Assembly: GCA_002701145.1 (NCBI GenBank)
Contig: PAEE01000030.1
Location: 1 to 16,118, forward strand
DNA from: Methanobacteriota archaeon
Lineage (GTDB): Archaea; Thermoplasmatota; Poseidoniia; Poseidoniales; Poseidoniaceae
Length of the DNA: 16,118 nucleotides
Direction: 5' to 3'
A model generated the notes under the pieces. That model was given only the letters and a program-made list of their open reading frames with translations. It did no database searches and was not told the origin of the DNA. The stretch's first letter is position 1. Each line of letters starts with the position of its first letter. Position numbers and translations under genes: made by a program. Shown piece by piece: positions 1 through 7,192 of this stretch.

Positions 1-640
1 TTTTGATATTTTTCACAGCGGTCCCAAACAATGGTCCCTTCATACTATCATCGATTTTCTGGTCAATTGTTAGTGGAATCAAAATTATTGCAGAAATTAG
101 GAATGTAAACGAATCGATTATGAAAGCAGCATCAGTACCCCATTGGTTGACAACAACTCCGCCAAGCATTGCACCCATGCATAGCGCAGTAGACCAAGAC
201 GCACTTCCTATAGCATTAGCAGTAATTAGATCTTCATCATCGACAATATTGGGCACTGCTGCTCTCTCTGCAGTAGCATAAACACCGTGTAGTAGCATCA
301 TCAATCCTGAAACTGATATCAACCACCACATGTCTTCCTCACCATCTACAAACAAGAACGATAATGCCAAACCAATCTGTAGAATATTAGACCAAAGCAT
401 CAAACTTTTACGATTCATTCTATCTGCCAGCAAACCATTTATTGGTTGTGATATGCCAAACAAAAACATTCTAACGGCGAACAAAATTCCTAATAAAAAT
501 TGAGACCCTGAATACTCAAGGATTAGAATGAACAGAGCGATTGTATTGAACCATTCACCTAATAGTGAAATGACACTAGCTGCCCACAATCTGCGGTACT
601 TGGGATTGCTAGAAAAAAACTCAATGTAACCCTTAGACAA
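1..640 (-). CDS. MFS transporter, N-terminal part (gene runs off the window)
   Basis: This is the first 213 codons of a major facilitator superfamily permease; the C-terminus lies beyond base 1. Hydrophobic segments lie near residues 19-41, 47-66, 82-98, 104-121, 148-164 and 171-191, matching the first six helices. The MFS loop 2-3 signature is visible as GLLADRMNRK at about 69-78, and PNIVDDEDLITANAI at about 130-144 resembles the MFS_3/enterobactin-exporter type of drug or metabolite exporter. I chose a TTG start at 640 because GAGGAGGAG lies 5 nt upstream (646-654) and because the sequence from there aligns with a normal MFS N-terminus; no ATG is available near it. The Shine-Dalgarno lies within the last codons of the preceding oxidoreductase gene, so the two are probably translated from one mRNA. 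The substrate cannot be told from sequence. The family is sure, the exact start fairly sure. Confidence 0.85.
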   Translation of the reverse strand, partial: MSKGYIEFFSSNPKYRRLWAASVISLLGEWFNTIALFILILEYSGSQFLLGILFAVRMFLFGISQPINGLLADRMNRKSLMLWSNILQIGLALSFLFVDGEEDMWWLISVSGLMMLLHGVYATAERAAVPNIVDDEDLITANAIGSASWSTALCMGAMLGGVVVNQWGTDAAFIIDSFTFLISAIILIPLTIDQKIDDSMKGPLFGTAVKNIK

Positions 641-642
641 AA

Positions 643-2937
643 TCACTCCTCCTCAGAACTTGACATTCCAGGTTCGAGGAGGCTACACTCTATCCATTTA
701 GAGGTGGGAGTATTGGATTTATCAGCAGTAGATTCTAATGGAACCAGCACGTTAGCTTCTGGGAAATAAGTTGCAATGTTGCCTCTTGGAATATCATATG
801 CTACTAATTGCCATCCATCACTATGTCTTTCTTTACCTTCGAAATGAGATACGATATCGACTATGTGTCGTGATTTCCACCCTCTGTCTGCCATGTCCTT
901 AGCATTCATCAAAACCACACGCCTGTTACCATGAATACCTCGGTATCTATCGTGTAAATCGTAAATGGTCGTATTGTATTGGTCGTGTGACCTAATGGTC
1001 ATCATGACAAAACGGTCTTTTGGTATTCTGACATCTGGTAATTCGTGACTTACAAAATGCGCTTTACCATCTGGTGTATTGAATGAACGAGAATCTCTTG
1101 GAGGATTTGGTAGCGCGAATCCGTTTGGATTTCTTACTCGCTCATTGTAATCATCAAAACCAGCCAAGGCTTTACTCATAAGTGTGCGAATATTATCATA
1201 ATCGCCACTCAACTCCATCCAGTCTCGATCATCGTTCAGTACAGCAGTAGCCATAGATGATACGATCCATGGTTCACTGCGTAGATTCTTACTCGCAGGA
1301 CTCAATCCTCCGATTGAGGTATGGACAATACCCATCGAGTTTTCAACAGTTACAAATTGCTTACCAGATGATTGCAAATCCAACTCAGTTCTTCCTAAGC
1401 ATGGCAAAATCAATGCAGTATCTCCAGTAACAAGATGTGAACGGTTCAACTTGGTTGAAACCTGTACTGTTAGCTTAACATTTCTTAGCCCTTTTGCGGT
1501 AGCCAATGTATCTGGCGTTGCAGATATGAAATTCCCTCCCATGCAGAAGAATAGGTTAACATCTCCCTTCTGCATCTTTGCTATGGCTTCGACTACATCG
1601 ACGCCATGTTCTCTTGGACTAGTAATACCGCATGCAGCATCCAGTCTGGCTAGGAACTGTTCAGTAGGCCGCTCCCATATACCTACAGTTCTGTCACCTT
1701 GGACATTTGAATGGCCACGAACAGGACACAGTCCGGCACCTTTCTTACCGATATGCCCGCCCATTAGCATCAGATTACTTACTTCTTGGATAACAGCAAC
1801 TCCATTTTTGTGTTGAGTTAAGCCCATGGCCCAGCAGGCTATGGATGCCTTAGATTTCGAAAGCATTCGTCCAGCCTTTTCTATTTGGAATCTGGTTAAT
1901 CCCGAATCCTCTTCAATCTGTTTCCAACTAGTGTTTAGAATATTATCAGATAATTTATCAAATCCAATAGTTGTTTCATTGATAAAATCATGATCTAAAG
2001 CATCCAATTCCAGTTGAACTTTCATCAGACCATGCATCAGTGCAGCATCCCCACCAATCTTGACTTGCAAATGCATATCTGCTAAAGCCTCGCTACCAAA
2101 TGATAATTTCATGTAATCTTGAGGATGTTTGAACCTAACCAAACCAGTTTCTGGCAACGGGTTAACGTGGATGATTTTTGCACCATTACGTTTGGCATCT
2201 CTCAATGCAGTAAGCATTCGTGGGTGGTTAGTGCCTGGGTTTTGGCCCACAACCAATACCAAGTCTGCATGGTCGAAGTCCTCTAAACTTACAGTGCCCT
2301 TGCCAATGCCAATTGTTTCACCAAGACCTCTACCACTAGATTCGTGGCACATGTTGGAGCAATCTGGCATATTGTTAGTGCCTAGGGTTCTAGCAAATAG
2401 TTGATACAAAAATGCGGCTTCATTAGATGTGCGCCCCGATGTATAGAATACAGAACGGTCAGGGTCATCACTTTCAACGATATTATCTGCAATCATTTTG
2501 AAAGCATCATTCCAAGATATTTTTTCATAGTGGTTACTACCCGATTTGAGAACCATTGGATGAGTTATTCTTCCTTGTTTGTTTAACCAGAAATCGCTCT
2601 TGTCTGATAATTCTTGTACACTATTCTTTTCGAAGAATTGCGGAGTGACACGTGATTTTGTTGCTTCATCAGCAACTGCTTTGGCACCATTTTCGCAAAA
2701 TTCGAACGCAGACGCATTTTTAGGATCAGGCCAAGCGCAACCCGGACAATCAAAACCATCTGGTTGATTTACAGTAATCAAGGTCTTGATTGTCTTAGTA
2801 ACTCCCATTTTCTTAATGCCATGAATCAGTGATGAATTTGCTGCAGGAATACCTGCTGCTATCGATTTTGGCTTCTTTATTTTCAACGGAGTATTGTCGG
2901 GGGGAGTGATTGCTCTCGCTTCTTCTCTGCTCGACAT
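643..2937 (-). CDS. YdeP/FdhF-like molybdopterin oxidoreductase alpha subunit
   Basis: Predicted molybdenum (bis-MGD) oxidoreductase of the FdhF-like group that includes E. coli YdeP (TIGR01701-type), about 764 residues against 759 in YdeP. An iron-sulfur motif, CPGC followed by a Cys in FEFCENG, lies at residues 64, 67 and 81. The YTSGRTSNEAAFLYQ block is at about 165-179. CSNMCHES at 193-200 puts Cys197 where formate dehydrogenase H carries the selenocysteine Mo ligand. GQNPGTNHPRML, RGHSNVQGDRTVG and TIRSHDQYNTTIYD are strongly conserved MGD-binding blocks, the last in the C-terminal molydopterin-dinucleotide domain. The family is often called formate dehydrogenase, but the substrate of YdeP-like members is not well established. 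No signal peptide is seen, so it should be cytoplasmic. A TTG at 2967 overlapping the fdhD stop is an alternative start; ATG at 2937 gives the family length. fdhD lies directly upstream, as expected for its maturation factor. No electron-transfer partner subunits are adjacent. Confidence 0.9.
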   Translation of the reverse strand: MSSREEARAITPPDNTPLKIKKPKSIAAGIPAANSSLIHGIKKMGVTKTIKTLITVNQPDGFDCPGCAWPDPKNASAFEFCENGAKAVADEATKSRVTPQFFEKNSVQELSDKSDFWLNKQGRITHPMVLKSGSNHYEKISWNDAFKMIADNIVESDDPDRSVFYTSGRTSNEAAFLYQLFARTLGTNNMPDCSNMCHESSGRGLGETIGIGKGTVSLEDFDHADLVLVVGQNPGTNHPRMLTALRDAKRNGAKIIHVNPLPETGLVRFKHPQDYMKLSFGSEALADMHLQVKIGGDAALMHGLMKVQLELDALDHDFINETTIGFDKLSDNILNTSWKQIEEDSGLTRFQIEKAGRMLSKSKASIACWAMGLTQHKNGVAVIQEVSNLMLMGGHIGKKGAGLCPVRGHSNVQGDRTVGIWERPTEQFLARLDAACGITSPREHGVDVVEAIAKMQKGDVNLFFCMGGNFISATPDTLATAKGLRNVKLTVQVSTKLNRSHLVTGDTALILPCLGRTELDLQSSGKQFVTVENSMGIVHTSIGGLSPASKNLRSEPWIVSSMATAVLNDDRDWMELSGDYDNIRTLMSKALAGFDDYNERVRNPNGFALPNPPRDSRSFNTPDGKAHFVSHELPDVRIPKDRFVMMTIRSHDQYNTTIYDLHDRYRGIHGNRRVVLMNAKDMADRGWKSRHIVDIVSHFEGKERHSDGWQLVAYDIPRGNIATYFPEANVLVPLESTADKSNTPTSKWIECSLLEPGMSSSEEE

Positions 2938-2953
2938 TATGTTAGCGGCTCGC

Positions 2954-3340
2954 TCAAGGCTTGTCAATGATGCGGCTCAAAGGACCTACTACAGACGGAG
3001 TTTCACTAGTTGCGAACCCAACCAAAGTAATGCCTGTACTCCTGGCTAAATGCTCTGCAGCCGAACTTATCGCACCTACTGCAATTACCAATTCAACTTC
3101 TGCTCTTACAGCTTTAGCAACCAGTTCCCAGCCAATCCGTCCTGAAAGGCCCATTATACGGCTGGAAATATTGTTACGAATACCTGCCCCTATTACTTTG
3201 TCAACAGCATTGTGCCTACCAACATCTTCTCTTACGACTAACAAATCCCCATTCTCATCAAACAATGCCGCAGCATGCATACCACCTGTAGCTTTGAACC
3301 AAGGCTGATTTTGTTTCATGATTGCCATCATACTCGTCAA
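2954..3340 (-). CDS. fdhD: FdhD C-terminal half (split from the N-terminal half by a TAA)
   Basis: C-terminal half of FdhD, the sulfurtransferase that passes sulfur from a cysteine desulfurase to the molybdenum cofactor of formate dehydrogenases. The family hallmarks FKATGGMHAAAL and REDVGRHNAVDKVIG are intact, followed by SGRIGWELVAKA and a normal C-terminus. It is in the same frame as the N-terminal half (3350-3724), separated only by a TAA at 3350-3352 and three sense codons. The first possible start is a TTG at 3340, 9 nt after the stop, then ATG codons at 3331 and 3328; none has a clear Shine-Dalgarno. Either it is translated by reinitiation, or the stop is a nonsense mutation or sequence error in an otherwise intact gene of about 256 codons. 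The end overlaps the alternative TTG start of the oxidoreductase gene. The family call is firm; whether this half is expressed on its own is unknown. Confidence 0.85.
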   Translation of the reverse strand: MTSMMAIMKQNQPWFKATGGMHAAALFDENGDLLVVREDVGRHNAVDKVIGAGIRNNISSRIMGLSGRIGWELVAKAVRAEVELVIAVGAISSAAEHLARSTGITLVGFATSETPSVVGPLSRIIDKP

Positions 3341-3349
3341 ATCCGAATC

Positions 3350-3724
3350 TTATTTAATCGAGTTACTAACTAGATTGCTTGGTACTGCAATATCCCCTGT
3401 TGTACAAGCTCCACATGCGGCTGTAAGCAGGTCTTCACTAGGCCTTGGTTGCACATTTCCAGTTATTATTACATCATTATTTTCAACAATGATTTTTTCA
3501 ATTACGCCTCGGCCTTCGCATGTGATGTGCCCTTGTGCTAGGTCGCCAAGGTCAAAGGGTGAAGCAAGTAATCGGACTACCGTCTCTGATTCAGTACGTA
3601 TTGTGATGATCGATTCTTCAGCAAGTTCATCATATTCTGGAACAGGACCTTCTTTGGATAAGCGGTGAATCGGTCGCTTTACCATGAAGTAATGTTGGAG
3701 CCACCACTCCATATTCATTGGCAT
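3350..3724 (-). CDS. fdhD: FdhD N-terminal half, ending at an in-frame TAA
   Basis: N-terminal half of FdhD, the Moco-sulfurating maturation factor for formate dehydrogenase-type enzymes. The segment LLASPFDLGDLAQGHITCEG matches the conserved 'P-x-D-x-x-x-L-A-x-G-x-x-x-x-E-G' region, and AACGACTTGD at 102-111 carries the pair of cysteines (104 and 107) of the mobile CxxC loop needed for sulfur transfer. The frame then meets TAA at 3350-3352, and the rest of FdhD continues beyond it without frame change. The first ATG (3724) is 13 nt after the Tsr3 stop; ATG at 3685 (MVKRPIHRL) is an equally possible start and is closer to typical FdhD N-termini. Neither has a convincing Shine-Dalgarno. Alone, this half lacks the nucleotide/cofactor-binding C-terminal motifs, so activity would require the other half in trans or readthrough. 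Confidence 0.85.
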   Translation of the reverse strand: MPMNMEWWLQHYFMVKRPIHRLSKEGPVPEYDELAEESIITIRTESETVVRLLASPFDLGDLAQGHITCEGRGVIEKIIVENNDVIITGNVQPRPSEDLLTAACGACTTGDIAVPSNLVSNSIK

Positions 3725-3737
3725 TAATACTTAGAAA

Positions 3738-4283
3738 TCAATCCGGCCTTTCTATATCGAAGAATTCAAACTGAAGTTCAACCAATTCTTTTGAGGATTT
3801 AGCAGCACTATATGCTTCCAATGGCTCTTTATTCAATACAAAGAATTGTTCACCCCACCTAAATGCCGATAACAATTTTCTGGCTTGCTTTTCTTTTCCA
3901 ATCAAATACAATGATGCAGAAAGAGCCTCAGCGGTAGTCATTTTTCCAGGCTTACCCCAATTCACTGGGTTAGCCGCTAGTAGTAAGGGCAGCATCCTAC
4001 CCTGAAGCTTGGTATTCTTCATCACTTGTGATACAGAATCTTCTATGTGCGCCCATGAGCAATCCAATCCTACTAATGAACCACCTTGCTCTAATAGTAA
4101 ACTATGGTCTTCTGGACCTAGCACTTTTCCGCAAAGAGGCTCGAGTATTATACCACGGCGTGGTAATTTGTTGAATTTCTCATGCAGTTTTAGGTCACCT
4201 CTACGAGATAGCCTAACTGCTGTATTTTTCTTAGGATCGTCTTGAGCCAGCCATATTGCATGAACTGGTACCTCTTCGCGCAT
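3738..4283 (-). CDS. tsr3: Tsr3, SSU rRNA aminocarboxypropyltransferase
   Basis: Homologue of Tsr3 (DUF367 with an RLI-like N-terminal segment), which transfers the 3-amino-3-carboxypropyl group of S-adenosylmethionine to a hypermodified uridine of small-subunit rRNA. The product is 181 residues, within the archaeal range. Diagnostic blocks are GLDCSWAHIEDS at about 72-83, RMLPLLLAANPVNWGKPGKM at 96-115, then TAEALSASLYLIG and FRWGEQFFVLN, all in the expected order. ATG at 4283 is preferred over an upstream in-frame start (4316), which would add 11 residues overlapping the MBF1 gene; the segment VPVHAIWLAQDDPKKNTAVRL is where the family similarity starts. The gap to MBF1 upstream is only 4 nt, and FdhD begins 13 nt downstream, suggesting co-transcription. 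It is probably a housekeeping ribosome-maturation gene. Confidence 0.92.
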   Translation of the reverse strand: MREEVPVHAIWLAQDDPKKNTAVRLSRRGDLKLHEKFNKLPRRGIILEPLCGKVLGPEDHSLLLEQGGSLVGLDCSWAHIEDSVSQVMKNTKLQGRMLPLLLAANPVNWGKPGKMTTAEALSASLYLIGKEKQARKLLSAFRWGEQFFVLNKEPLEAYSAAKSSKELVELQFEFFDIERPD

Positions 4284-4287
4284 AATA

Positions 4288-4788
4288 TCAATCCTTACCG
4301 TCGAGTAGGAAATCACCTAGGGTTAGACCCCTACCTTCACCTGCGTTGACATGTCGGTTTTCATCAGGACTAGCATCAACCATCAAGGTGATGTCCAATG
4401 CTCGTTCTAATTTCCTTATGACCGCATCTGTAGGTCTTTTTCCAGATTCAACATTGTTGATTATGTTGATTTTTTCAGCCATTCTACGTGCTAGTTCTCG
4501 TTTGTCCCAACCTTTCTTATTTCTTGCAGTTGAAACCCTTTTTGAAAAATCAGAGGCAAGTTCCTTTTCACCCCTCAGCATTATGTCCTTTCCTTTTCGG
4601 CCAATACCTCCGTACCCGCCAGATGTAGGTGCCGGCCCGGAACGTGCTTGAGATAGGCCCGGCGCTACCTTTTTTGGCTCAAGGCCCATTTTGTCAGAGC
4701 AGCGTTTACATGCTTGCACTTGCGCTTTACCCATCATGACATTTATTGTACCAACCTTCATCGCTCCGCACAATTCACAGTCACCCAT
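4288..4788 (-). CDS. Archaeal MBF1-type transcription factor (zinc ribbon plus HTH)
   Basis: Multiprotein bridging factor 1-like protein, 166 residues. The N-terminus has an archaeal MBF1 zinc ribbon with C4-x2-C7 and C27-x2-C30. A Gly/Pro-rich linker (about 42-66) follows, then a Cro/C1-type helix-turn-helix domain at about 80-135; the segment KKGWDKRELARRM leads into an 'INNVESGKRPT' recognition-helix region typical of MBF1. In eukaryotes MBF1 bridges TBP and activators; archaeal members have been linked to translation and transcription, and their exact role is unsettled. The start at 4788 is supported by AGGTGG 5-10 nt upstream. Thirty-four upstream in-frame codons (to 4890) are rejected because they lie in the divergent intergenic region and have no family similarity. 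It heads the minus-strand cluster and is divergent from the PAN gene. Confidence 0.9.
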   Translation of the reverse strand: MGDCELCGAMKVGTINVMMGKAQVQACKRCSDKMGLEPKKVAPGLSQARSGPAPTSGGYGGIGRKGKDIMLRGEKELASDFSKRVSTARNKKGWDKRELARRMAEKINIINNVESGKRPTDAVIRKLERALDITLMVDASPDENRHVNAGEGRGLTLGDFLLDGKD

Positions 4789-4897
4789 AATGCCACCTGA
4801 ACCGTTGTCACGGCGGTGCTTCATCAAGGCTTCGTAAACACATAATCGATGCAATATACACGGATATTTCAAGAAGGACGGCTGTAGCACTTACAAT
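4789..4897. promoter_or_regulatory. Divergent promoter region between MBF1 and PAN
   Basis: This 109-nt gap separates two outward-facing genes, so both promoters should lie in or near it. An AT-rich element GCAATATAC at about 4851-4859 reads as a weak TATA box on either strand. For PAN it is 38-46 nt upstream of the ATG, which with usual archaeal spacing predicts transcription starting near 4880-4890 and a short leader; PAN has no Shine-Dalgarno, which fits. For MBF1 it would give a longer leader containing the AGGTGG ribosome site. No perfect operator palindrome is seen. The assignment rests on composition and geometry only. Confidence 0.35.
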
Positions 4898-6118
4898 ATG
4901 GGAACCGAAGTTGATAGCGGTGCATCAGAGCCATTGGGTGCTGACGATTCGGATTTGAAAGCCTTGGAAAAGGATTTCAAAGAATTACAAGATGAGGCGC
5001 AGAGGCTATTATCTGAGCGGGTACACTTGGAAAATGATCTTGCTAATATCAAAAAAAGAGCAAGTCGGCTGGATGAGGAAGTTAGAATCCTAAAGAGCCC
5101 GCCACTAATCGTTGGTCACCTGCAAGATATTCTTGATGACGAAAGAGCCATTGTACGTTCATCCAATGGCACTGTATTCCAAGTTTCTATAAATCAAAGA
5201 CTAGATGCTGATAAGTTGAGACCAGGAACTAGAATTGCATTGAATCAAGATACATTGTCCATTATTGAAATTCTACATGATGCTTGGGACCCAATGGTCT
5301 CAGGTGCTGAAATGATGGAGAAACCGAATACCACTTACGAAAGTGTAGGCGGACTAGATGAACAGATATTGCAGGTCCGTGAAGCTATTGAATTACCGCT
5401 AGAGAAGCCTGAACTGTTCAGGAAGGTTGGTATTGAGCCTCCTAAGGGAATTCTCTTGGTAGGGCCGCCAGGCTGTGGTAAGACGATGCTGGCAAAGGCT
5501 GTTGCCAGCCATACAAATGCATCGTTCATACGCATGGTGGGTTCTGAATTAGCACAGAAGTATATCGGTGAGGGCGGAAGAATGGTAAGAGAATTATTTT
5601 CACTGGCGAAAGATAAGTCGCCTGCAATTATATTCCTCGATGAGATTGACGCCATAGGTGCTAAGAGACTAGATTCAGCAACTAGCGGTGACAGAGAGGT
5701 TCAACGCACTCTTATGCAGTTGTTAGCGGAGTTAGATGGATTTGACTCATTGGAAGATGTGAAGATTATTGCGGCGACAAATCGCCCAGATATTCTTGAT
5801 GATGCTTTGCTAAGGCCAGGTAGGTTTGACCGCGTTATTGAGATACCTCTTCCTGACGAGACTGGAAGAAAGACAATACTTTCAATACATTTCAAAAAGA
5901 TGTCAACCTCCAGAATAAATGTTGCAAAGGTCGTTGAATTGACAGAAGGTTTCAGCGGGGCTGAACTAAAAGCCACTACCGTTGAATCAGGAATGATTGC
6001 GATTAGAGATAATCGTTCCAAAGTAAGACAAGAAGACATTTTGCAAGCAGTTGATAGAATAAAGAAGAAACGTGAATCCAATGGAATATCATCTAGTCCA
6101 GATGCATTGTATGGTTGA
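4898..6118 (+). CDS. pan: Proteasome-activating nucleotidase PAN (AAA+ ATPase)
   Basis: ATP-dependent unfoldase that docks on the 20S proteasome and feeds proteins into it; hexameric and cytoplasmic. The 406 residues match the family. The N-terminal coiled coil spans about 20-66, followed by an OB-type domain (about 68-125). The AAA+ core contains Walker A GPPGCGKT at 189-196, the pore loop KYIGEG at 221-226 with the aromatic-hydrophobic-Gly triplet, Walker B IIFLDE at 244-249, sensor-1 Asn295, and arginine fingers in RPGRFDR at 306-312. The C-terminus ends Leu-Tyr-Gly, an HbYX motif that opens the proteasome gate, so the protein should be competent for docking. ATG at 4898 has no Shine-Dalgarno, consistent with a leaderless or short-leader message. 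It is divergent from MBF1 and followed by ftcD after 42 nt. CDC48/VAT is excluded because there is only one AAA+ domain. Confidence 0.97.
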   Translation: MGTEVDSGASEPLGADDSDLKALEKDFKELQDEAQRLLSERVHLENDLANIKKRASRLDEEVRILKSPPLIVGHLQDILDDERAIVRSSNGTVFQVSINQRLDADKLRPGTRIALNQDTLSIIEILHDAWDPMVSGAEMMEKPNTTYESVGGLDEQILQVREAIELPLEKPELFRKVGIEPPKGILLVGPPGCGKTMLAKAVASHTNASFIRMVGSELAQKYIGEGGRMVRELFSLAKDKSPAIIFLDEIDAIGAKRLDSATSGDREVQRTLMQLLAELDGFDSLEDVKIIAATNRPDILDDALLRPGRFDRVIEIPLPDETGRKTILSIHFKKMSTSRINVAKVVELTEGFSGAELKATTVESGMIAIRDNRSKVRQEDILQAVDRIKKKRESNGISSSPDALYG

Positions 6119-6160
6119 TTCTAGGTAATGTTCATCAGTCGTCGATTGGCAATTTAATCT

Positions 6161-7192
6161 ATGGCGAAGAGAATCGTTGAGTGCGTTCCAAATTTCTCAG
6201 AGGGCAGAGATGAGAAATTAATCAAAATGATTAGTGATGCTGGAAGAGGTATTGAAGGAGCAAGAGTTCTCGGCATCGAACCAGATGGCGATTATAACCG
6301 CACAGTTCTCACTATAGCAGGTGAGCCAGATGCCGTTTGCGAAGCAGCATTCAGAGTGATTAAATCAGCGTATGAGAATATCGACATGCGAAATCACAGT
6401 GGCGAGCATCCTAGAATCGGAGCAGTAGACGTTTGCCCATTTATCCCCCTCGAAGGCGTAACGATGAGTGAGTGTGCTGAAATGTCTGAGATTCTGGCAA
6501 AGAGAGTTTCTTCTGAACTTGAATTGTGTACATTCCTATATGGCGCAGCAGCTTCATCTCCCGAAAGAGAATTGCTATCGGACTTAAGGAAAGGCCAGTA
6601 TGAAGGATTCGAGGAGAGGCTAAACAATCAAGGTCCAAATTTACCTGATTATGGTCCTACTGTATGGAATGAGAAAACTGCAAAATTTGGTGCAGTTGTA
6701 ATTGGTGCAAGGCAAATTCTAGTGGCATACAATGTTAATGTCGACGAAAAGGACGCCAATGCCGCCCGCAAAGCAGGTTCGCTAGTAAGATCAACTGGAA
6801 GACTACTCAAGAAGGAAGACGGGCGTAGAACACGTATTCCTGGAATGTTACCAATGGTGCAAGGAATGGGACTTCCTTTAGAATCACATGGTATATCGCA
6901 AGTATCAATGAATTTGAGAGATGTCACCATTACTCCAATGCATATCGCTTTTGAAGCGGTCAAATCTATTGTAAATGACCATGGAGTCAATACTTGTGGT
7001 TCTGAATTAGTTGGATTGATTCCATTATCTGCAATGCTTGATTCAGGCAGATGGTACGCTGATGAAGGTTGTACTGATGAACATGAATTAGTTAATGCGG
7101 CGATTAATGGATTGGGACTCGATCATCTTGCGCCTTTCGATGCTGAAGATAGAATAATTGAATGGGCCCTTGCAAAGGAGGTCGAAGTATGA
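6161..7192 (+). CDS. ftcD: Glutamate formiminotransferase
   Basis: Transfers the formimino group of N-formimino-L-glutamate to tetrahydrofolate, giving 5-formimino-THF and glutamate (EC 2.1.2.5). The 343 residues correspond to the N- and C-subdomains of the transferase half of mammalian FTCD. The N-terminus IVECVPNFSEGRD is diagnostic, and SGEHPRIGAVDVCPFIPLEG at about 80-99 carries His83, equivalent to the catalytic His82 of the mammalian enzyme. Later blocks include AVVIGARQILVAYNVNV and VQGMGLPLESHGISQVSMN. The stop overlaps the next gene's start in an ATGA junction, so the transferase and cyclodeaminase, fused in animals, are separate but translationally coupled here. No Shine-Dalgarno is visible before ATG 6161. 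Histidine-degradation genes (hutH, hutU, hutI) are not in the window, so the source of formiminoglutamate is not shown. Confidence 0.95.
   Translation: MAKRIVECVPNFSEGRDEKLIKMISDAGRGIEGARVLGIEPDGDYNRTVLTIAGEPDAVCEAAFRVIKSAYENIDMRNHSGEHPRIGAVDVCPFIPLEGVTMSECAEMSEILAKRVSSELELCTFLYGAAASSPERELLSDLRKGQYEGFEERLNNQGPNLPDYGPTVWNEKTAKFGAVVIGARQILVAYNVNVDEKDANAARKAGSLVRSTGRLLKKEDGRRTRIPGMLPMVQGMGLPLESHGISQVSMNLRDVTITPMHIAFEAVKSIVNDHGVNTCGSELVGLIPLSAMLDSGRWYADEGCTDEHELVNAAINGLGLDHLAPFDAEDRIIEWALAKEVEV
7174..7182 (+). promoter_or_regulatory. Strong Shine-Dalgarno for the cyclodeaminase gene
   Basis: AAAGGAGGT lies 6 nt before the ATG at 7189, inside the final codons of ftcD. It sets the start within the ATGA overlap and argues against upstream in-frame alternatives starting at 7162. 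It also explains how the second gene can be translated efficiently from the ftcD message. Confidence 0.8.

Noticed and set aside
3..281. Plus-strand 92-codon open frame at the left edge
   Set aside because: The minus strand there encodes conserved MFS helices in one continuous frame from 640 down to 1, so the plus frame is a shadow.
1451..1816. Plus-strand open frame of 121 codons inside the oxidoreductase gene
   Set aside because: It lies wholly within strongly conserved blocks of the molybdoenzyme on the other strand, has no Shine-Dalgarno and no family resemblance.
3350..3352. Recoded stop in fdhD (selenocysteine or pyrrolysine)
   Set aside because: The codon is TAA; selenocysteine uses UGA and pyrrolysine UAG. 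No recoding of UAA is known for such genes, so mutation, error or reinitiation is preferred.
4789..4890. N-terminal extension of MBF1 by 34 residues
   Set aside because: The extension shows no similarity to MBF1, would occupy the divergent promoter region, and the ATG at 4788 has a well-placed AGGTGG just before the zinc ribbon.
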